DNA from: Verrucomicrobiia bacterium
Lineage (GTDB): Bacteria > Verrucomicrobiota > Verrucomicrobiia > Opitutales > Cerasicoccaceae
Length of the DNA stretch: 64,000 nt
Assembly (NCBI GenBank): GCA_030432235.1
Contig: JAUIHT010000008.1
Location: 186,001 to 250,000, forward strand
Direction of reading: 5' to 3'
Shown: piece by piece, positions 25,353 through 34,034 of the stretch
How the letters are laid out: every line of letters begins with the position of its first letter
Position numbering within the stretch: position 1 is the first letter of the stretch
Program-made: the position numbers and the translations under genes
Notes under the pieces: model-generated
The model's database searches: none
What the model was told of the DNA's origin: nothing
What the model saw: the letters and a program-made list of their open reading frames with translations, nothing else

Positions 25353-26195
25353 ATGAAAATCTATCCCATCCTTTCACTCGCCGTCGCTTCGCTGCTCCCC
25401 GCGGCCTTGCAAGCGGATTATTCGACGAGCTTTACTACGGCTGACGGATTTACGAACGGCAACTTGAGCGGCCAGAACTCCTGGAATGCTAACACGACGG
25501 GAGCCAGCGTCTTCACCGTTGCGGATGCGGTAACCACCGGCACGGTAGCTATCGGCCAAGTCACCGGCACCGCCACCATTTCCTATAACGGCGAAGGCTA
25601 CGACTTCTCTCAGGTCGGCGCGAATTACACTCTTTCAGCCGATCTTCAGTTTACTGATGCCGGAGACACAACTGCTTCGAATAATCCGTTTTTTTCCATG
25701 ATGTATGGGTTTGCCCCCACGGGAGGCACGGACGGGTCCACATCGTTGGTCTTGCGCAAGACTTCTAGTGAAGCCTACCAGATCGCTCTGTATTCCAAAA
25801 CCGCAGTAACTCTGTCTAAGAGTGCTCTGGGCCTGGACCCGGGCGTGGATAATGACTCGGATGTTCTTCGCCTGACCTCTTCCTTTACAGGTGGTGGTTC
25901 CGTCAAAGCGGATTGGAGTGTGGATTATACGCTCTACAACGTGACGACCGCGACCACCATTGTCAGTGGTACTCTCAGCAATATCAACTTGAATGCCAAT
26001 TCCATCGATAATCCTTCCATGTATGGGCTGGTTGCTTCCGGTGCATTCCAGCAGGACAATCATGATGGTATCAGTAATATTGAGCTTTTGGATTATAGCG
26101 CCAGCTTCACGGCGATACCGGAACCGGGCACGTATGCGTTTGGCTTCGGTGGTCTGATGCTGGCAATCGCGGTTTACCTGCGTCGCCGTCGATAG
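25353..26195 (+). CDS. PEP-CTERM sorting-domain surface protein, copy 1
   Basis: This 280-residue protein begins with the signal MKIYPILSLAVASLLPAALQ and ends with IPEPGTYAFGFGG, a hydrophobic stretch LMLAIAVYL and RRRR. This is the tripartite PEP-CTERM sorting signal recognised by exosortase/archaeosortase-type enzymes. The middle is a beta-rich, Ser/Thr/Gly-rich region (DYSTSFTTADGFTNG onward), probably a jelly-roll-like passenger of unknown binding function. The gene has its own promoter-like element and a downstream hairpin. It is the first of two tandem paralogues whose leader codons are almost identical at DNA level while the mature parts differ strongly. Exosortase is not in the window. 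PEP-CTERM proteins are typically exported and tied to exopolysaccharide, consistent with the polysaccharide-degrading surroundings. Confidence 0.9.
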   Translation: MKIYPILSLAVASLLPAALQADYSTSFTTADGFTNGNLSGQNSWNANTTGASVFTVADAVTTGTVAIGQVTGTATISYNGEGYDFSQVGANYTLSADLQFTDAGDTTASNNPFFSMMYGFAPTGGTDGSTSLVLRKTSSEAYQIALYSKTAVTLSKSALGLDPGVDNDSDVLRLTSSFTGGGSVKADWSVDYTLYNVTTATTIVSGTLSNINLNANSIDNPSMYGLVASGAFQQDNHDGISNIELLDYSASFTAIPEPGTYAFGFGGLMLAIAVYLRRRR

Positions 26196-26218
26196 CCTCC
26201 ATTTCTCTTTTAATTATG

Positions 26219-26249
26219 CAAGCCGCCGAGGGGAGACCCTTGCGGCTTG
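26219..26249 (+). terminator. Terminator hairpin after PEP-CTERM gene 1
   Basis: CAAGCCGC (26219-26226) pairs with GCGGCTTG (26242-26249), with an inner AGGG/CCCT stem, followed by TTTGT. It lies 23 bases after the stop of the gene ending at 26195. The rest of the 309-base gap 26196-26504 holds only the promoter-like element at 26375 and an AT-rich leader. Confidence 0.75.
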
Positions 26250-26374
26250 TTTGTACATGCAGCGCTATTGGTCGGTTGTTGCAATTGGATGTGTCTTTAC
26301 CGGCCTTGTGAGCCTTCGGGGTGTGGTAGATTTGACCATTACTGAGAGCCATCTATTCTCGCGGTGATTGGATA

Positions 26375-26403
26375 TTGACACATTTCTGGTCGATTTAGAA
26401 CTA
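26375..26403 (+). promoter_or_regulatory. Promoter-like element upstream of PEP-CTERM gene 2
   Basis: TTGACA, 17 bases, GAACTA, in the same arrangement as 25213-25241 and within a similar block (GGATATTGACACATTT, then GAACTACCAC). The start codon follows about 100 bases downstream. Confidence 0.5.
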
Positions 26404-26504
26404 CCACGGTCGGAAACTTTATGTTATCATCATTGCGTTTTCGAAAACAATATGCATACTCTGTAAACACTCCAAACAATCTGTTCAGATAAACTATCTT
26501 CAGC

Positions 26505-27335
26505 ATGAAAATCTATCCCATCCTTTCACTCGCCGTTGTTTCGCTGCTCCCCGCAGCTTTGCAAGCGGATTATTCGACCAGCTTTACTGCCGCGGAGGGC
26601 TACAGTGATGGTCCTTTGAGTAATAACGAAAATTGGAATAATGCCCTTGAGGGCGGCATCTACACTGTCGACGCGACCGCGGGCCAGGTTGATATCGGCG
26701 CGACGGGTGCTGGCTTCGGCTCCTTATCGATATTGGCGACCAGTTCGTATGATTTCACTCAAGTTGGGTCTACCTACACTGCGTCAATGGATTTCCAATT
26801 TACGGACACGAATGCGGCCATCAGCGGTACGAACACGTTTATTTCCATGCTTTATATGAATAACCCAACTGGTGGTAGCGTGAACCAGACCAGTCTTGGA
26901 ATTCGCCGTAATGCCAGCCCGGGTAGTTATCAGCTTGTACGTTTTGCCGCGAGCACTGCCAGTTTGTCTGCGAGTGGTATCGGGATCGATATCGGTTCCA
27001 ACGATTTTGTCTCCGATGTACTTCGAATGAGCTATACCTTGACCGCGGGAGAAACCCCCTCGACTTGGTCGGCGACATACAGCGTCTACAATGTCGATAC
27101 TTCGACGACTGTTACCAGCTCCACTATCACCGTTAACGTGACTAGCGCTGCTGCGGACGACGATTCCATGTATGCCGCTCTTTCCACTGGGGCCAATAAC
27201 GGAAATGGCATCACAGACATCACCATGTATGACTATGCTTCATCGGCGGTCATCGTGCCGGAGCCCACCACCTACGCATTTGCTTTCGGCGGCCTGATGT
27301 TGGCTTTGGTCGGCTTCCGACGCTTCCGCAAGTAA
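26505..27335 (+). CDS. PEP-CTERM sorting-domain surface protein, copy 2
   Basis: This 276-residue paralogue of the preceding gene begins MKIYPILSLAVVSLLPAALQ, one residue different from copy 1 in the first 20. It ends VPEPTTYAFAFGG, hydrophobic LMLALVGF and RRFRK, the PEP-CTERM sorting signal. The passenger region (SENLN-free, rich in Ser, Thr, Asn and Gly) is clearly diverged from copy 1 but keeps a similar layout, including a DDDSMYAALSTGA stretch where copy 1 has DNPSMYGLVASGA. It has a separate promoter-like element and a strong terminator at 27357. It is likely an exported surface or matrix protein; the ligand is unknown. The pair probably arose by tandem duplication that included the promoter. 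Confidence 0.9.
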   Translation: MKIYPILSLAVVSLLPAALQADYSTSFTAAEGYSDGPLSNNENWNNALEGGIYTVDATAGQVDIGATGAGFGSLSILATSSYDFTQVGSTYTASMDFQFTDTNAAISGTNTFISMLYMNNPTGGSVNQTSLGIRRNASPGSYQLVRFAASTASLSASGIGIDIGSNDFVSDVLRMSYTLTAGETPSTWSATYSVYNVDTSTTVTSSTITVNVTSAAADDDSMYAALSTGANNGNGITDITMYDYASSAVIVPEPTTYAFAFGGLMLALVGFRRFRK

Positions 27336-27356
27336 ACCGCGTTCACTGAATTTTCC

Positions 27357-27391
27357 AGCCGCCGCGCCTTCGGGTGCGGCGGCTTTTTTTG
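27357..27391 (+). terminator. Rho-independent terminator after PEP-CTERM gene 2
   Basis: AGCCGCCGC (27357-27365) pairs with GCGGCGGCT (27376-27384) and is followed by a run of seven T. It also lies beyond the stop of the convergent FAD oxidoreductase gene ending at 27422. Confidence 0.92.
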
Positions 27392-27421
27392 TGCCATAAA
27401 AAAGACAGCGCGGGCAAAGGC

Positions 27422-30295
27422 TTAGGCGCCGATGACCATTGCGGGGGCCGCTTGGAGTATCGCCTTAGCGTGGCGGGCGAAGTGGCCGCGGTAGTCGCGC
27501 GTGTATTCCTCGAGGATGGTGCGTCCGAGGTCGTCCACATCTCCGCAGTTAAAGAGTGCGCGGGCCAGATGAATTTCCCGCAGGGCGTTATCACGCACCT
27601 GGTTTTCGTTGATGTCACCAGTCAGGTCGGCCTGGGCCTTGTGGATGTCCGTGTGGGCATGGCCGTGATAGCCGGGCCGTTCCAAGAGAATAGCAATAGC
27701 CGGTGCTGCCGCCGCCTCAGGATGGCGCGCCCAAAGTGCTTCGCAACACATGGCGATGGCGCGGAAATGGGAGAACTCGGCGTCCATGGGCAGCGTTTCG
27801 ATTTTCTCCAGGATGCACGGCCAGGCTTCGGCATCGCCGATAGCGCCCAGACAGACCAGCAGCACATCGAGCTCGGAAAGATTTTTGCCAAATTGGTGCA
27901 TGCCGCGGAAGCGCCAGCCCTCGTCCCAGGGGCGAGCTGAAATCTCGGCGATGAGTTCCTCCTGCCCGGTGGCGTCACCCAGCAAGGCGAGGATTTGCGC
28001 GTAGCGCAGGCTCCGGGGAGAACGCTCACCGCGTACGGCAGCATAGGCTTCACGCACGAGCGGGATGCTGCGTTCGTCCTCGTGTAGAATCAGCGCGACA
28101 CCGGGCAGGGTGTCCCAACCCTCCGTGACGGCGCGTTGGACGGCTTCATCCGGAACGGGGAAGGAATCCTGGTCGGTCAGGACGCGGGAGGGCAGACCAC
28201 CGATGTCGATCAGGTGTTGTTGAATGGCGTGAATGTTCATGTCCCGAATCGGCGTGCGGTTCTTGGCGGAAAGCGCGGCGATGTAGCCGGCGGCGTAGCC
28301 CTGGTTTTGCACGTCGGCCTGCATGCGGATGACGGGTAGGGCGTCACGATGCGCGCTCAGACCGAGGCCGGTGACGAGGACACCGTCGAGGCCGCGCGGC
28401 AGCAGGCAGCGCAGGGGGATGTCCGCCCAGAGCGCGTCTTTTTTGTTGGGCGGCACGAGCATGAAGACCGGGTCGACGGTGAAGCCGTGCGAGTCGAAGT
28501 TCGACGTAGCCACGCAGACGGTATCGGGAAAGCGGCGTTGATATAGGATGTCCACCGGTGTGATGGCGTAGTCGCCGACGATTTGCCGACGCTCGCGGGA
28601 ATCGACCAGTTCGCCGCAATCGTAGTCGTCCTTGAACTTCAACTTGGCGCTGGTCAGCATGGCGGTGGCGTCGACCATGTCGGTGTCGTCGGAAAAATTA
28701 TGATCGGAGTTGTGGTAATCGCGGCCCGGCTTGATGCCGGCGAGGCCGGTGCCCTGCACGGCGATGTGCTCCTTGCCAATGACGACAGTCGGTGCACCCG
28801 CGGCAGCGGGGATATCCGAGCAGCCGGTGCTGTCCACCACGCAGCCGGTACGGACCAGACCGTAGCCGTAGGGGCCCGCAACCAGCACGCCGGTGACGCG
28901 GCCGTCCTCGACAGAAGTACCGGCACAGACGGTATTGAACCAATAGGTGCAGCCGGCCTCGCGACCGGTCTGGTGGAACCACGTGCTCTTGGCCGCGACC
29001 GACCAGGAGCCCTCGTGCTCCTTGAAATATTCTTTATGCTCCAGCGCACGCACGCCTTCGTCGATTTCCGCGGTGAAACCGACGCGGTAGCCGAACCAGT
29101 AGTTGGCGATCTGTCCCATCGTGCCGACACCCCCCAGGCCCGAGGTCAGTTCGACTACCAGGGTTTTGGCCCCGGCGCGGGCAGCGCTGATAGCCGCAGG
29201 CGCGCCTCCGGTGCCACCCCCGGCCACGAGCACATCGAAGTCGCCCAGGACAGGAAGATTTTGCGCGTTCAAGGTGACTTCTGAGACGCTTTCATCTCCT
29301 TGGCGTAGCGTGTCGCGGACGGTGTGTAGTTCAGCCCGGTCTATCGGCTCGCTGCCCGCGCAGGAGACGGCCAGTTGGCCTTCGATGCGGGCCGGAAGCA
29401 GCCCTGCCAAACGCCGTCCGACTTCCCCGGCCAGGCGCATGGCGGATAGGGGATTGGCAAAAATCGCCTCGGCGCCGGCAGTCAGCCGCATGGATTCGGA
29501 CAAGCCCATCAGGCCTCTTTCGCCCATGAGCTCCTCCAGTTGCGGTTCGGCCTCCGATGCGGGTAATTGGGGCAGGATACGAGTCTGGTGACGATATTCG
29601 GTTGCCACCCGGCAGCGGTCCACAATCTCCCCGTAGGCATCGGCGAGCGCCTTGGGGCTGCCGTCGCCGAAGCCTGCCTCGAGCGTATAGCGGCGCGCGC
29701 TGACCGCGTACTCGCCGGTTTTATAGCCGGGGAGCTGAGCGACCGCCTCGACGTCCTCGGCATCTTTGCCGGGACCTTCGCAGAGCGTCACGTACTCCAC
29801 CGTTTGCGTGCCCTGAAGCGCATGCAGATTTGCGGAACCGGCTTGCTTGAGCACCATGGCGTCGAGCGTGGCGTCCACTACCAGGCGGGCCCGGATGGCC
29901 TGCAGGCCGGTCCGGTTGGCGACGGCGATGCCCTGGATTTGCCCGTCGTCCGAGCGTAGCACACCGGCAGGAAAGCTGTTGAAGAGGAAGGGGATACCGG
30001 CTTCGACCAGGCTCTGTTCCAGCGTCAGCTTAACGTGCATGGGGCGGGGTGGATTTTCCGCCGAGCTGAAAATGGTATCGGACAGCTCGCAGCCGGTGGT
30101 CGGCGTCGGCCAGAAGCGGTAAGCCGCGCAAATGTCTTCACCCAGATAGGGCCGCGAAGACAGCACATAGACACTTAACCCGGACGCCTGGGCGGACAGC
30201 GCCAGGGACACCGCGGCTGAGGTGGCGCCAACGACAACCACGTCCACGTCGGCTATAACAGGCAACGGGAACGGCGAGGGGGGTGTATTTGACAT
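27422..30295 (-). CDS. Large FAD-dependent oxidoreductase with two Rossmann-like segments
   Basis: This 957-residue protein without a signal peptide has an FAD-dependent oxidoreductase core (FAD_oxidored type). The first segment, VVVVGATSAAVSLALSAQ near residue 20, lacks the usual glycines. The second, VLVAGGGTGGAPAAISAARA near residue 355, is a canonical GxGxxG dinucleotide fold followed by LVVELTSGLGGVGT. Later strands include a GCVVDSTGCSDIPAAAG segment and GLDGVLVTGLGLSAHRDALP, normal for the C-terminal part of the flavin domain. The last about 230 residues are helical and HEAT-like (RSLRYAQILALLGDATG, FNCGDVDDLG). Related proteins are common in polysaccharide loci of Verrucomicrobia and Planctomycetes, where they may oxidise sugars or sugar acids; the substrate here is unknown. 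It diverges from the AraC gene at 30394 with a 98-base gap. Confidence 0.8.
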   Translation of the reverse strand: MSNTPPSPFPLPVIADVDVVVVGATSAAVSLALSAQASGLSVYVLSSRPYLGEDICAAYRFWPTPTTGCELSDTIFSSAENPPRPMHVKLTLEQSLVEAGIPFLFNSFPAGVLRSDDGQIQGIAVANRTGLQAIRARLVVDATLDAMVLKQAGSANLHALQGTQTVEYVTLCEGPGKDAEDVEAVAQLPGYKTGEYAVSARRYTLEAGFGDGSPKALADAYGEIVDRCRVATEYRHQTRILPQLPASEAEPQLEELMGERGLMGLSESMRLTAGAEAIFANPLSAMRLAGEVGRRLAGLLPARIEGQLAVSCAGSEPIDRAELHTVRDTLRQGDESVSEVTLNAQNLPVLGDFDVLVAGGGTGGAPAAISAARAGAKTLVVELTSGLGGVGTMGQIANYWFGYRVGFTAEIDEGVRALEHKEYFKEHEGSWSVAAKSTWFHQTGREAGCTYWFNTVCAGTSVEDGRVTGVLVAGPYGYGLVRTGCVVDSTGCSDIPAAAGAPTVVIGKEHIAVQGTGLAGIKPGRDYHNSDHNFSDDTDMVDATAMLTSAKLKFKDDYDCGELVDSRERRQIVGDYAITPVDILYQRRFPDTVCVATSNFDSHGFTVDPVFMLVPPNKKDALWADIPLRCLLPRGLDGVLVTGLGLSAHRDALPVIRMQADVQNQGYAAGYIAALSAKNRTPIRDMNIHAIQQHLIDIGGLPSRVLTDQDSFPVPDEAVQRAVTEGWDTLPGVALILHEDERSIPLVREAYAAVRGERSPRSLRYAQILALLGDATGQEELIAEISARPWDEGWRFRGMHQFGKNLSELDVLLVCLGAIGDAEAWPCILEKIETLPMDAEFSHFRAIAMCCEALWARHPEAAAAPAIAILLERPGYHGHAHTDIHKAQADLTGDINENQVRDNALREIHLARALFNCGDVDDLGRTILEEYTRDYRGHFARHAKAILQAAPAMVIGA

Positions 30296-30393
30296 GGAAT
30301 AAAGATAATCAGTCGATGCCGCTGCGCAACAGGTATCCGCTATACAAACCGCGCAAAAAATGGTATATATAGCTCATTCGCCGAAAATGAACC

Positions 30394-31230
30394 ATGCCTG
30401 AGCCTCGTTATTCAATCCTGTTTTGTTATGACAGGAAAGTGATTCCGGAATATTGGAGTCTGCGCTGGTATTCCGGCTCCATTTATGTGGCTTGGTATAT
30501 TCGTCATGGCTCGGTTCGGCTCGATTCCGGAGGATACCAGCTTCAGGCCGGGGAGGGCGATTGGGTGTTCATGGAGCCGCTGACGACAAAGTCCCACGCC
30601 TTTACCGCCGATCCCAACATTATATCCATTCACTATCGGGTGGATTGGAACGGGCTGCCATTCTTTCCGCCGTTGCGCGTGCCGTGGATTTACCGCGGTT
30701 TGCACAGCGACGAGCTTCGGGAAGCCGCTGAAGAGCTGTGCCGGGTTGAAGCGGAACAGGCTCTCCTGGATGTGGCCCTGAGACCGTCGGACTATGCGCT
30801 TCGCAGCGCTTTGTTCTCCCGGTGGCTGTACCGGTGGCACCTCATTCGGGAGGCCGAAGCCGGCACGCAACCCGCACCCATGGATCGGCGCGTGGCCGCG
30901 ATTATCGCGGAGTTGGGCCGTTCGGTTGATGCCCGGCCGGTCGATTATGCGCAGTTAAGCCGTGCGGCGGGCTTGTCGCGGGCTCAGCTCAACCGTATCT
31001 TCAAGCAGTCCACGGGCTTGACTCCCAAGCAGTGGAAAGAGGCGGCCTGCCTGAAAATCGCCGAGGACCTACTCAGCCACGGGGAGCTGTCGGTCAAGGA
31101 GATCTCGGCGCGACTGGGGTTCTCCGATAGCTCGCATTTCACCAAATGGTTTCGAGGCAAGATGAACCAAACGCCCTCTCATTGGCGTTTGATGCAATCC
31201 AGCCTGTCCCTTGCTGGCCGTCCCGGCTGA
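30394..31230 (+). CDS. AraC-family transcriptional regulator with cupin-like sensor
   Basis: This 278-residue protein has an N-terminal cupin-like ligand domain (about 25-110: YVAWYIRHGSVRLDSGGYQL, then GDWVFMEPLTTKSHAF). The C-terminal double HTH (about 175-272) contains YAQLSRAAGLSRAQLNRIFK, then VKEISARLGFSDSSHFTKWF. That arrangement and length are typical for AraC/XylS regulators. It is transcribed divergently from the FAD oxidoreductase with a 98-base shared region, so it probably controls that gene in response to a sugar or related metabolite. There is no clear terminator before the two-component genes. It is distinct from the GH1-AraC fusion, whose sensor half is an enzyme. Confidence 0.92.
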   Translation: MPEPRYSILFCYDRKVIPEYWSLRWYSGSIYVAWYIRHGSVRLDSGGYQLQAGEGDWVFMEPLTTKSHAFTADPNIISIHYRVDWNGLPFFPPLRVPWIYRGLHSDELREAAEELCRVEAEQALLDVALRPSDYALRSALFSRWLYRWHLIREAEAGTQPAPMDRRVAAIIAELGRSVDARPVDYAQLSRAAGLSRAQLNRIFKQSTGLTPKQWKEAACLKIAEDLLSHGELSVKEISARLGFSDSSHFTKWFRGKMNQTPSHWRLMQSSLSLAGRPG

Positions 31231-31296
31231 GCGGGAGCGGGTTATTCAACGCTCCACCGGAAAAATGAGTTCGCACCTTGGCGATACCTTGGTCAT

Positions 31297-31328
31297 ATTA
31301 ATTCTTTATTAATCAATAGCATGCTATT
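31297..31328. promoter_or_regulatory. Two inverted repeats before the response-regulator gene
   Basis: ATTAAT-TCTTT-ATTAAT lies at 31297-31313, overlapping no gene. A perfect 14-bp palindrome, AATAGCATGCTATT, lies at 31315-31328, eight bases before the ATG at 31337. Position and symmetry suggest an autoregulatory site of the two-component system; this is inferred. Confidence 0.4.
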
Positions 31329-31336
31329 CTATTGGC

Positions 31337-32008
31337 ATGCCCTTAAGGACAACAGTGAAATTGCTGGTTATCGAGGACGACAGGGATGTCCGCGAGGGTA
31401 TTGTGCAAACCCTCACGGAAGAGCACTTCACTGTCGATGCCGTCGATAACGGTGCGGAGGGTTTGTACTACGCCAAGAATTGGGAGTACGACGTGATTGT
31501 CCTCGACGTCATGCTGCCGGAAATGAACGGCTGGCAGGTCCTCAGGCAGTTGAGGCAGGCCAAGGCAACCCCGGTGCTGATGCTGACCGCCCTCGGTGAG
31601 GTCGATGATCGGGTCATGGGCTTGAATGAAGGGGCCGACGATTATCTGGTCAAACCCTACAACGAGCGGGAGCTGTTGGCGCGTATTCGCGCGCTGACCC
31701 GGCGCTCCACCGTTCTCAGCAACGAAAAGATACTTCTGGGCCGCGTGACGGTGGACTTGGCATCACAGTCCGTCGAGTTCGACGGCGAGGAGGTGAAACT
31801 GACCGCTGCCCAATACAAATTGCTGGAGTATCTTGCCCGCCGCGCGGGCAAGGTGGTGCCGCGCCAGGAGCTGGCCGACGCCATAGGCATGAACGAGGAT
31901 TCCCTCTCCAACGTGCTCGATGTACAGGTGCATCACATTCGTCGCAAACTGGGCAAGGACTTCCTGCAAAGCCGTCGCGGACTCGGCTTTATTATCCCGG
32001 CTCTCTGA
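31337..32008 (+). CDS. OmpR-family response regulator
   Basis: This 223-residue regulator has a receiver domain (VKLLVIEDDRDVRE with the acidic pair, phospho-acceptor D57 in VLDVMLPEMNGW, and the conserved lysine in DYLVKPYN). A winged-helix output domain from about residue 128 includes LTAAQYKLLEYLARRAGKVV and VHHIRRKLG. Receiver and output domains have the usual size. The stop is 10 bases before the histidine kinase gene at 32019, so the two form an operon and a cognate pair. Palindromic sites lie just upstream. Possible targets are the small minus-strand genes and the metal-efflux operon that follow, since related CusR/CzcR systems control such pumps. That link is inference from position. 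Confidence 0.95.
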   Translation: MPLRTTVKLLVIEDDRDVREGIVQTLTEEHFTVDAVDNGAEGLYYAKNWEYDVIVLDVMLPEMNGWQVLRQLRQAKATPVLMLTALGEVDDRVMGLNEGADDYLVKPYNERELLARIRALTRRSTVLSNEKILLGRVTVDLASQSVEFDGEEVKLTAAQYKLLEYLARRAGKVVPRQELADAIGMNEDSLSNVLDVQVHHIRRKLGKDFLQSRRGLGFIIPAL

Positions 32009-32018
32009 CACTCCACAC

Positions 32019-33668
32019 ATGCTGCATTCGCTCAAGTGGAGAATCCAATTTTGGCATGCCCTCATCCTGGGGTTGGTGTTGTGTATCCTGTCCGTCGGCT
32101 TTTACCACTACGAGAAGGGACGACGAATGGCCGAGGTGGATCAATTGCTGGATCAGGAGATACCGCCGTTTATGAGTCTGAGCGGCCCCTACCGCCGTTC
32201 AGCTCTGGATGCCATGCGCATCGGCCCCTTGCTGCGTTCCACGGGACGCCCCTCCAACCGCTTGATGGCGCCCATCAATGGGGATAGGCCGCCGCCACGC
32301 GAGTCCGAGAGGGATCGGAGACGCATGGACGGAGGGGGTCGCCCCAGACCCACTGAGGACGGCCAGCTGCCGCCTGGCACCCCGCCCTTGGCGGCTGAGC
32401 CTGTTCCCCCGGGCTGGAAGCTGCGTGAGACTCCGTTGACCTTTATTGCCGGCGGCGAAGGTTTTGGCAATCCCGGGCCGGGTATTGAGTATTTCGAATC
32501 GAAGCTCATTCCACTGGGTTTTTATGCGCTGGCCGTTCACCCACGCAGTGGGGAAGAGCTTTATCGCTCTTATAACTTTCCCGATATCGAAATGCCCGAT
32601 ACCCGGATGCCGCGTTACATGATGCGTATTCGCGATGATCGCTATCGTGAGCTGCATCATGTCAACCGCTACATCAGCATTCTTGTCGGTTGCGATCTGA
32701 CCGGTTACTACGCCAGCCTGAGCCGTCTCAAACTCCAAATCGGAGGTGCCGCCCTGGCAATTTTTGTCCTTGGGCTTGGCGTGGGTTATATTCTGGTGTC
32801 GCATTCACTGTCGCCGCTCAAGCAGATAGAGGGTACTGCGGGCGAAATTGCGGATGGCAATCTGCTCGCCCGCATCCCGGAGAACGTCAAAGGGCGCTCC
32901 AAGGAACTCAGTCTGCTGGCGGCCAACCTCAACCATACCTTCTCACGGCTCGAGTCGCTCTTTCAGCGTCAGATGCGCTTTACCGCCGATGCCTCGCACG
33001 AGCTGCGCACGCCGTTAACCGTTCTGCTGGCGCAGCTCGAACTGGGCCTGAAGCGGCCGCGCACGGTGGAGGAGTACCAGAATACGTTGCAGATCTGCCT
33101 CCGCTCCGGCGAACGCATCCGGCGCATCACCAAGCAACTGATCGAGCTCTCCCGCTACGATGCCGGGCGTGTCAAACTGGATTGGCAGCGTATGCCGTTG
33201 CACATCCTCCTGGGCGATCTGGCGGAGGAACTGAAGCCATTTGTCAACAATCGCGAGTGCCAGTTGATCACAGATTTCGAGCCGGGCGAGGTCGATTGCG
33301 ATCCCTTCCGTCTGGAGCAGGTCATCAACAATCTGGTCAATAACGCGCTGCAGCATAACGAAAAGCCCATCACTATCTGTATCCGCTTAAGCTTTGAAGG
33401 AGGCTCCGCCAGCATCGAGGTGATCGACGACGGCAAGGGCATCCAGCCGGAAAACCTGGAGAAACTTTTCGACCGTTTTTTCCAGGAAAATCCCGCTCAC
33501 GCCAAAAACCGGGTCGAGGAAAACGTCGGCCTTGGTCTGGCGATATCCAAGGCGATCATGCAGACGCACAATGGCACGTTAACCGCCACCAGCGTCCCGG
33601 GAAAGCGGACTGTGTTTTGCATCAAGCTGCCGGTTAAGCGGCGTAACTCAGGCGCTGACGCAGAGTGA
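32019..33668 (+). CDS. Sensor histidine kinase
   Basis: I chose the ATG at 32019 (MLHSLKWRIQFWHALILG), which places the first membrane helix at about residues 8-28 and leaves a 10-base gap after the response regulator. The 549-residue protein has a periplasmic region (about 30-238) with a Pro/Arg-rich stretch (DRPPPRESERDRRRMDGG). A second helix lies near 240-262 (GAALAIFVLGLGVGYILV), followed by a HAMP-like linker. The HisKA site is FTADASHELRTPLT with H327. The ATPase domain has N-box NNLVNNALQHN, G1 VIDDGKGI and G2 GLGLAISKAI. It senses an unknown extracytoplasmic signal and phosphorylates the regulator at 31337. Its last 21 bases overlap the end of the convergent gene 33648-34016. Confidence 0.94.
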   Translation: MLHSLKWRIQFWHALILGLVLCILSVGFYHYEKGRRMAEVDQLLDQEIPPFMSLSGPYRRSALDAMRIGPLLRSTGRPSNRLMAPINGDRPPPRESERDRRRMDGGGRPRPTEDGQLPPGTPPLAAEPVPPGWKLRETPLTFIAGGEGFGNPGPGIEYFESKLIPLGFYALAVHPRSGEELYRSYNFPDIEMPDTRMPRYMMRIRDDRYRELHHVNRYISILVGCDLTGYYASLSRLKLQIGGAALAIFVLGLGVGYILVSHSLSPLKQIEGTAGEIADGNLLARIPENVKGRSKELSLLAANLNHTFSRLESLFQRQMRFTADASHELRTPLTVLLAQLELGLKRPRTVEEYQNTLQICLRSGERIRRITKQLIELSRYDAGRVKLDWQRMPLHILLGDLAEELKPFVNNRECQLITDFEPGEVDCDPFRLEQVINNLVNNALQHNEKPITICIRLSFEGGSASIEVIDDGKGIQPENLEKLFDRFFQENPAHAKNRVEENVGLGLAISKAIMQTHNGTLTATSVPGKRTVFCIKLPVKRRNSGADAE

Positions 33669-34016
33669 TTCCCCGGCAAAGTGATTCATAACCCGGACGT
33701 TGAAGCTGAGGAATGACGCTTCCCCGTCATCCCGGTCAGCCCGAACAACTACCCTGGTTTCCTGTGCTTGCGGCTTTTCCAGTTCGGGGAAAAGGAACAG
33801 CAGGTTGCTTTGGCGATCCAACTGACTGTGGACGACTCCGGGGGTGTCTGTCTCAACCTGATATTCGAGCCCTTTGAAACCAAAGAGCGGTATCAGGTTG
33901 ATGAAGGCGACATGGATTGGCATATCCATGTCAAACTCGATGCCCTGCGATACTGGATTGGCAACCAGTTGGAACCAGTGTGTGGGCAACTCCCATATGT
34001 CGCGTGCTATCTTCAT
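33648..34016 (-). CDS. Conserved-looking 122-residue protein of unknown function
   Basis: This minus-strand gene starts MKIARDIWELPTHWFQLV and ends with an alternating strand pattern (ETRVVVRADRDDGEAS, NVRVMNHFAGESLCV). It has no signal peptide, membrane segment or known motif. Codon choice resembles neighbouring genes and the residue pattern is protein-like, so I prefer it over the antisense frame at 33768. It overlaps the 3' end of the histidine kinase gene by 21 bases on the opposite strand. It follows the 56-residue gene at 34035 by 18 bases, forming a likely small operon. Alternating hydrophobic residues suggest a beta-rich domain. Confidence 0.55.
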   Translation of the reverse strand: MKIARDIWELPTHWFQLVANPVSQGIEFDMDMPIHVAFINLIPLFGFKGLEYQVETDTPGVVHSQLDRQSNLLFLFPELEKPQAQETRVVVRADRDDGEASFLSFNVRVMNHFAGESLCVSA

Positions 34017-34034
34017 GATGCTATTATATTCGGA

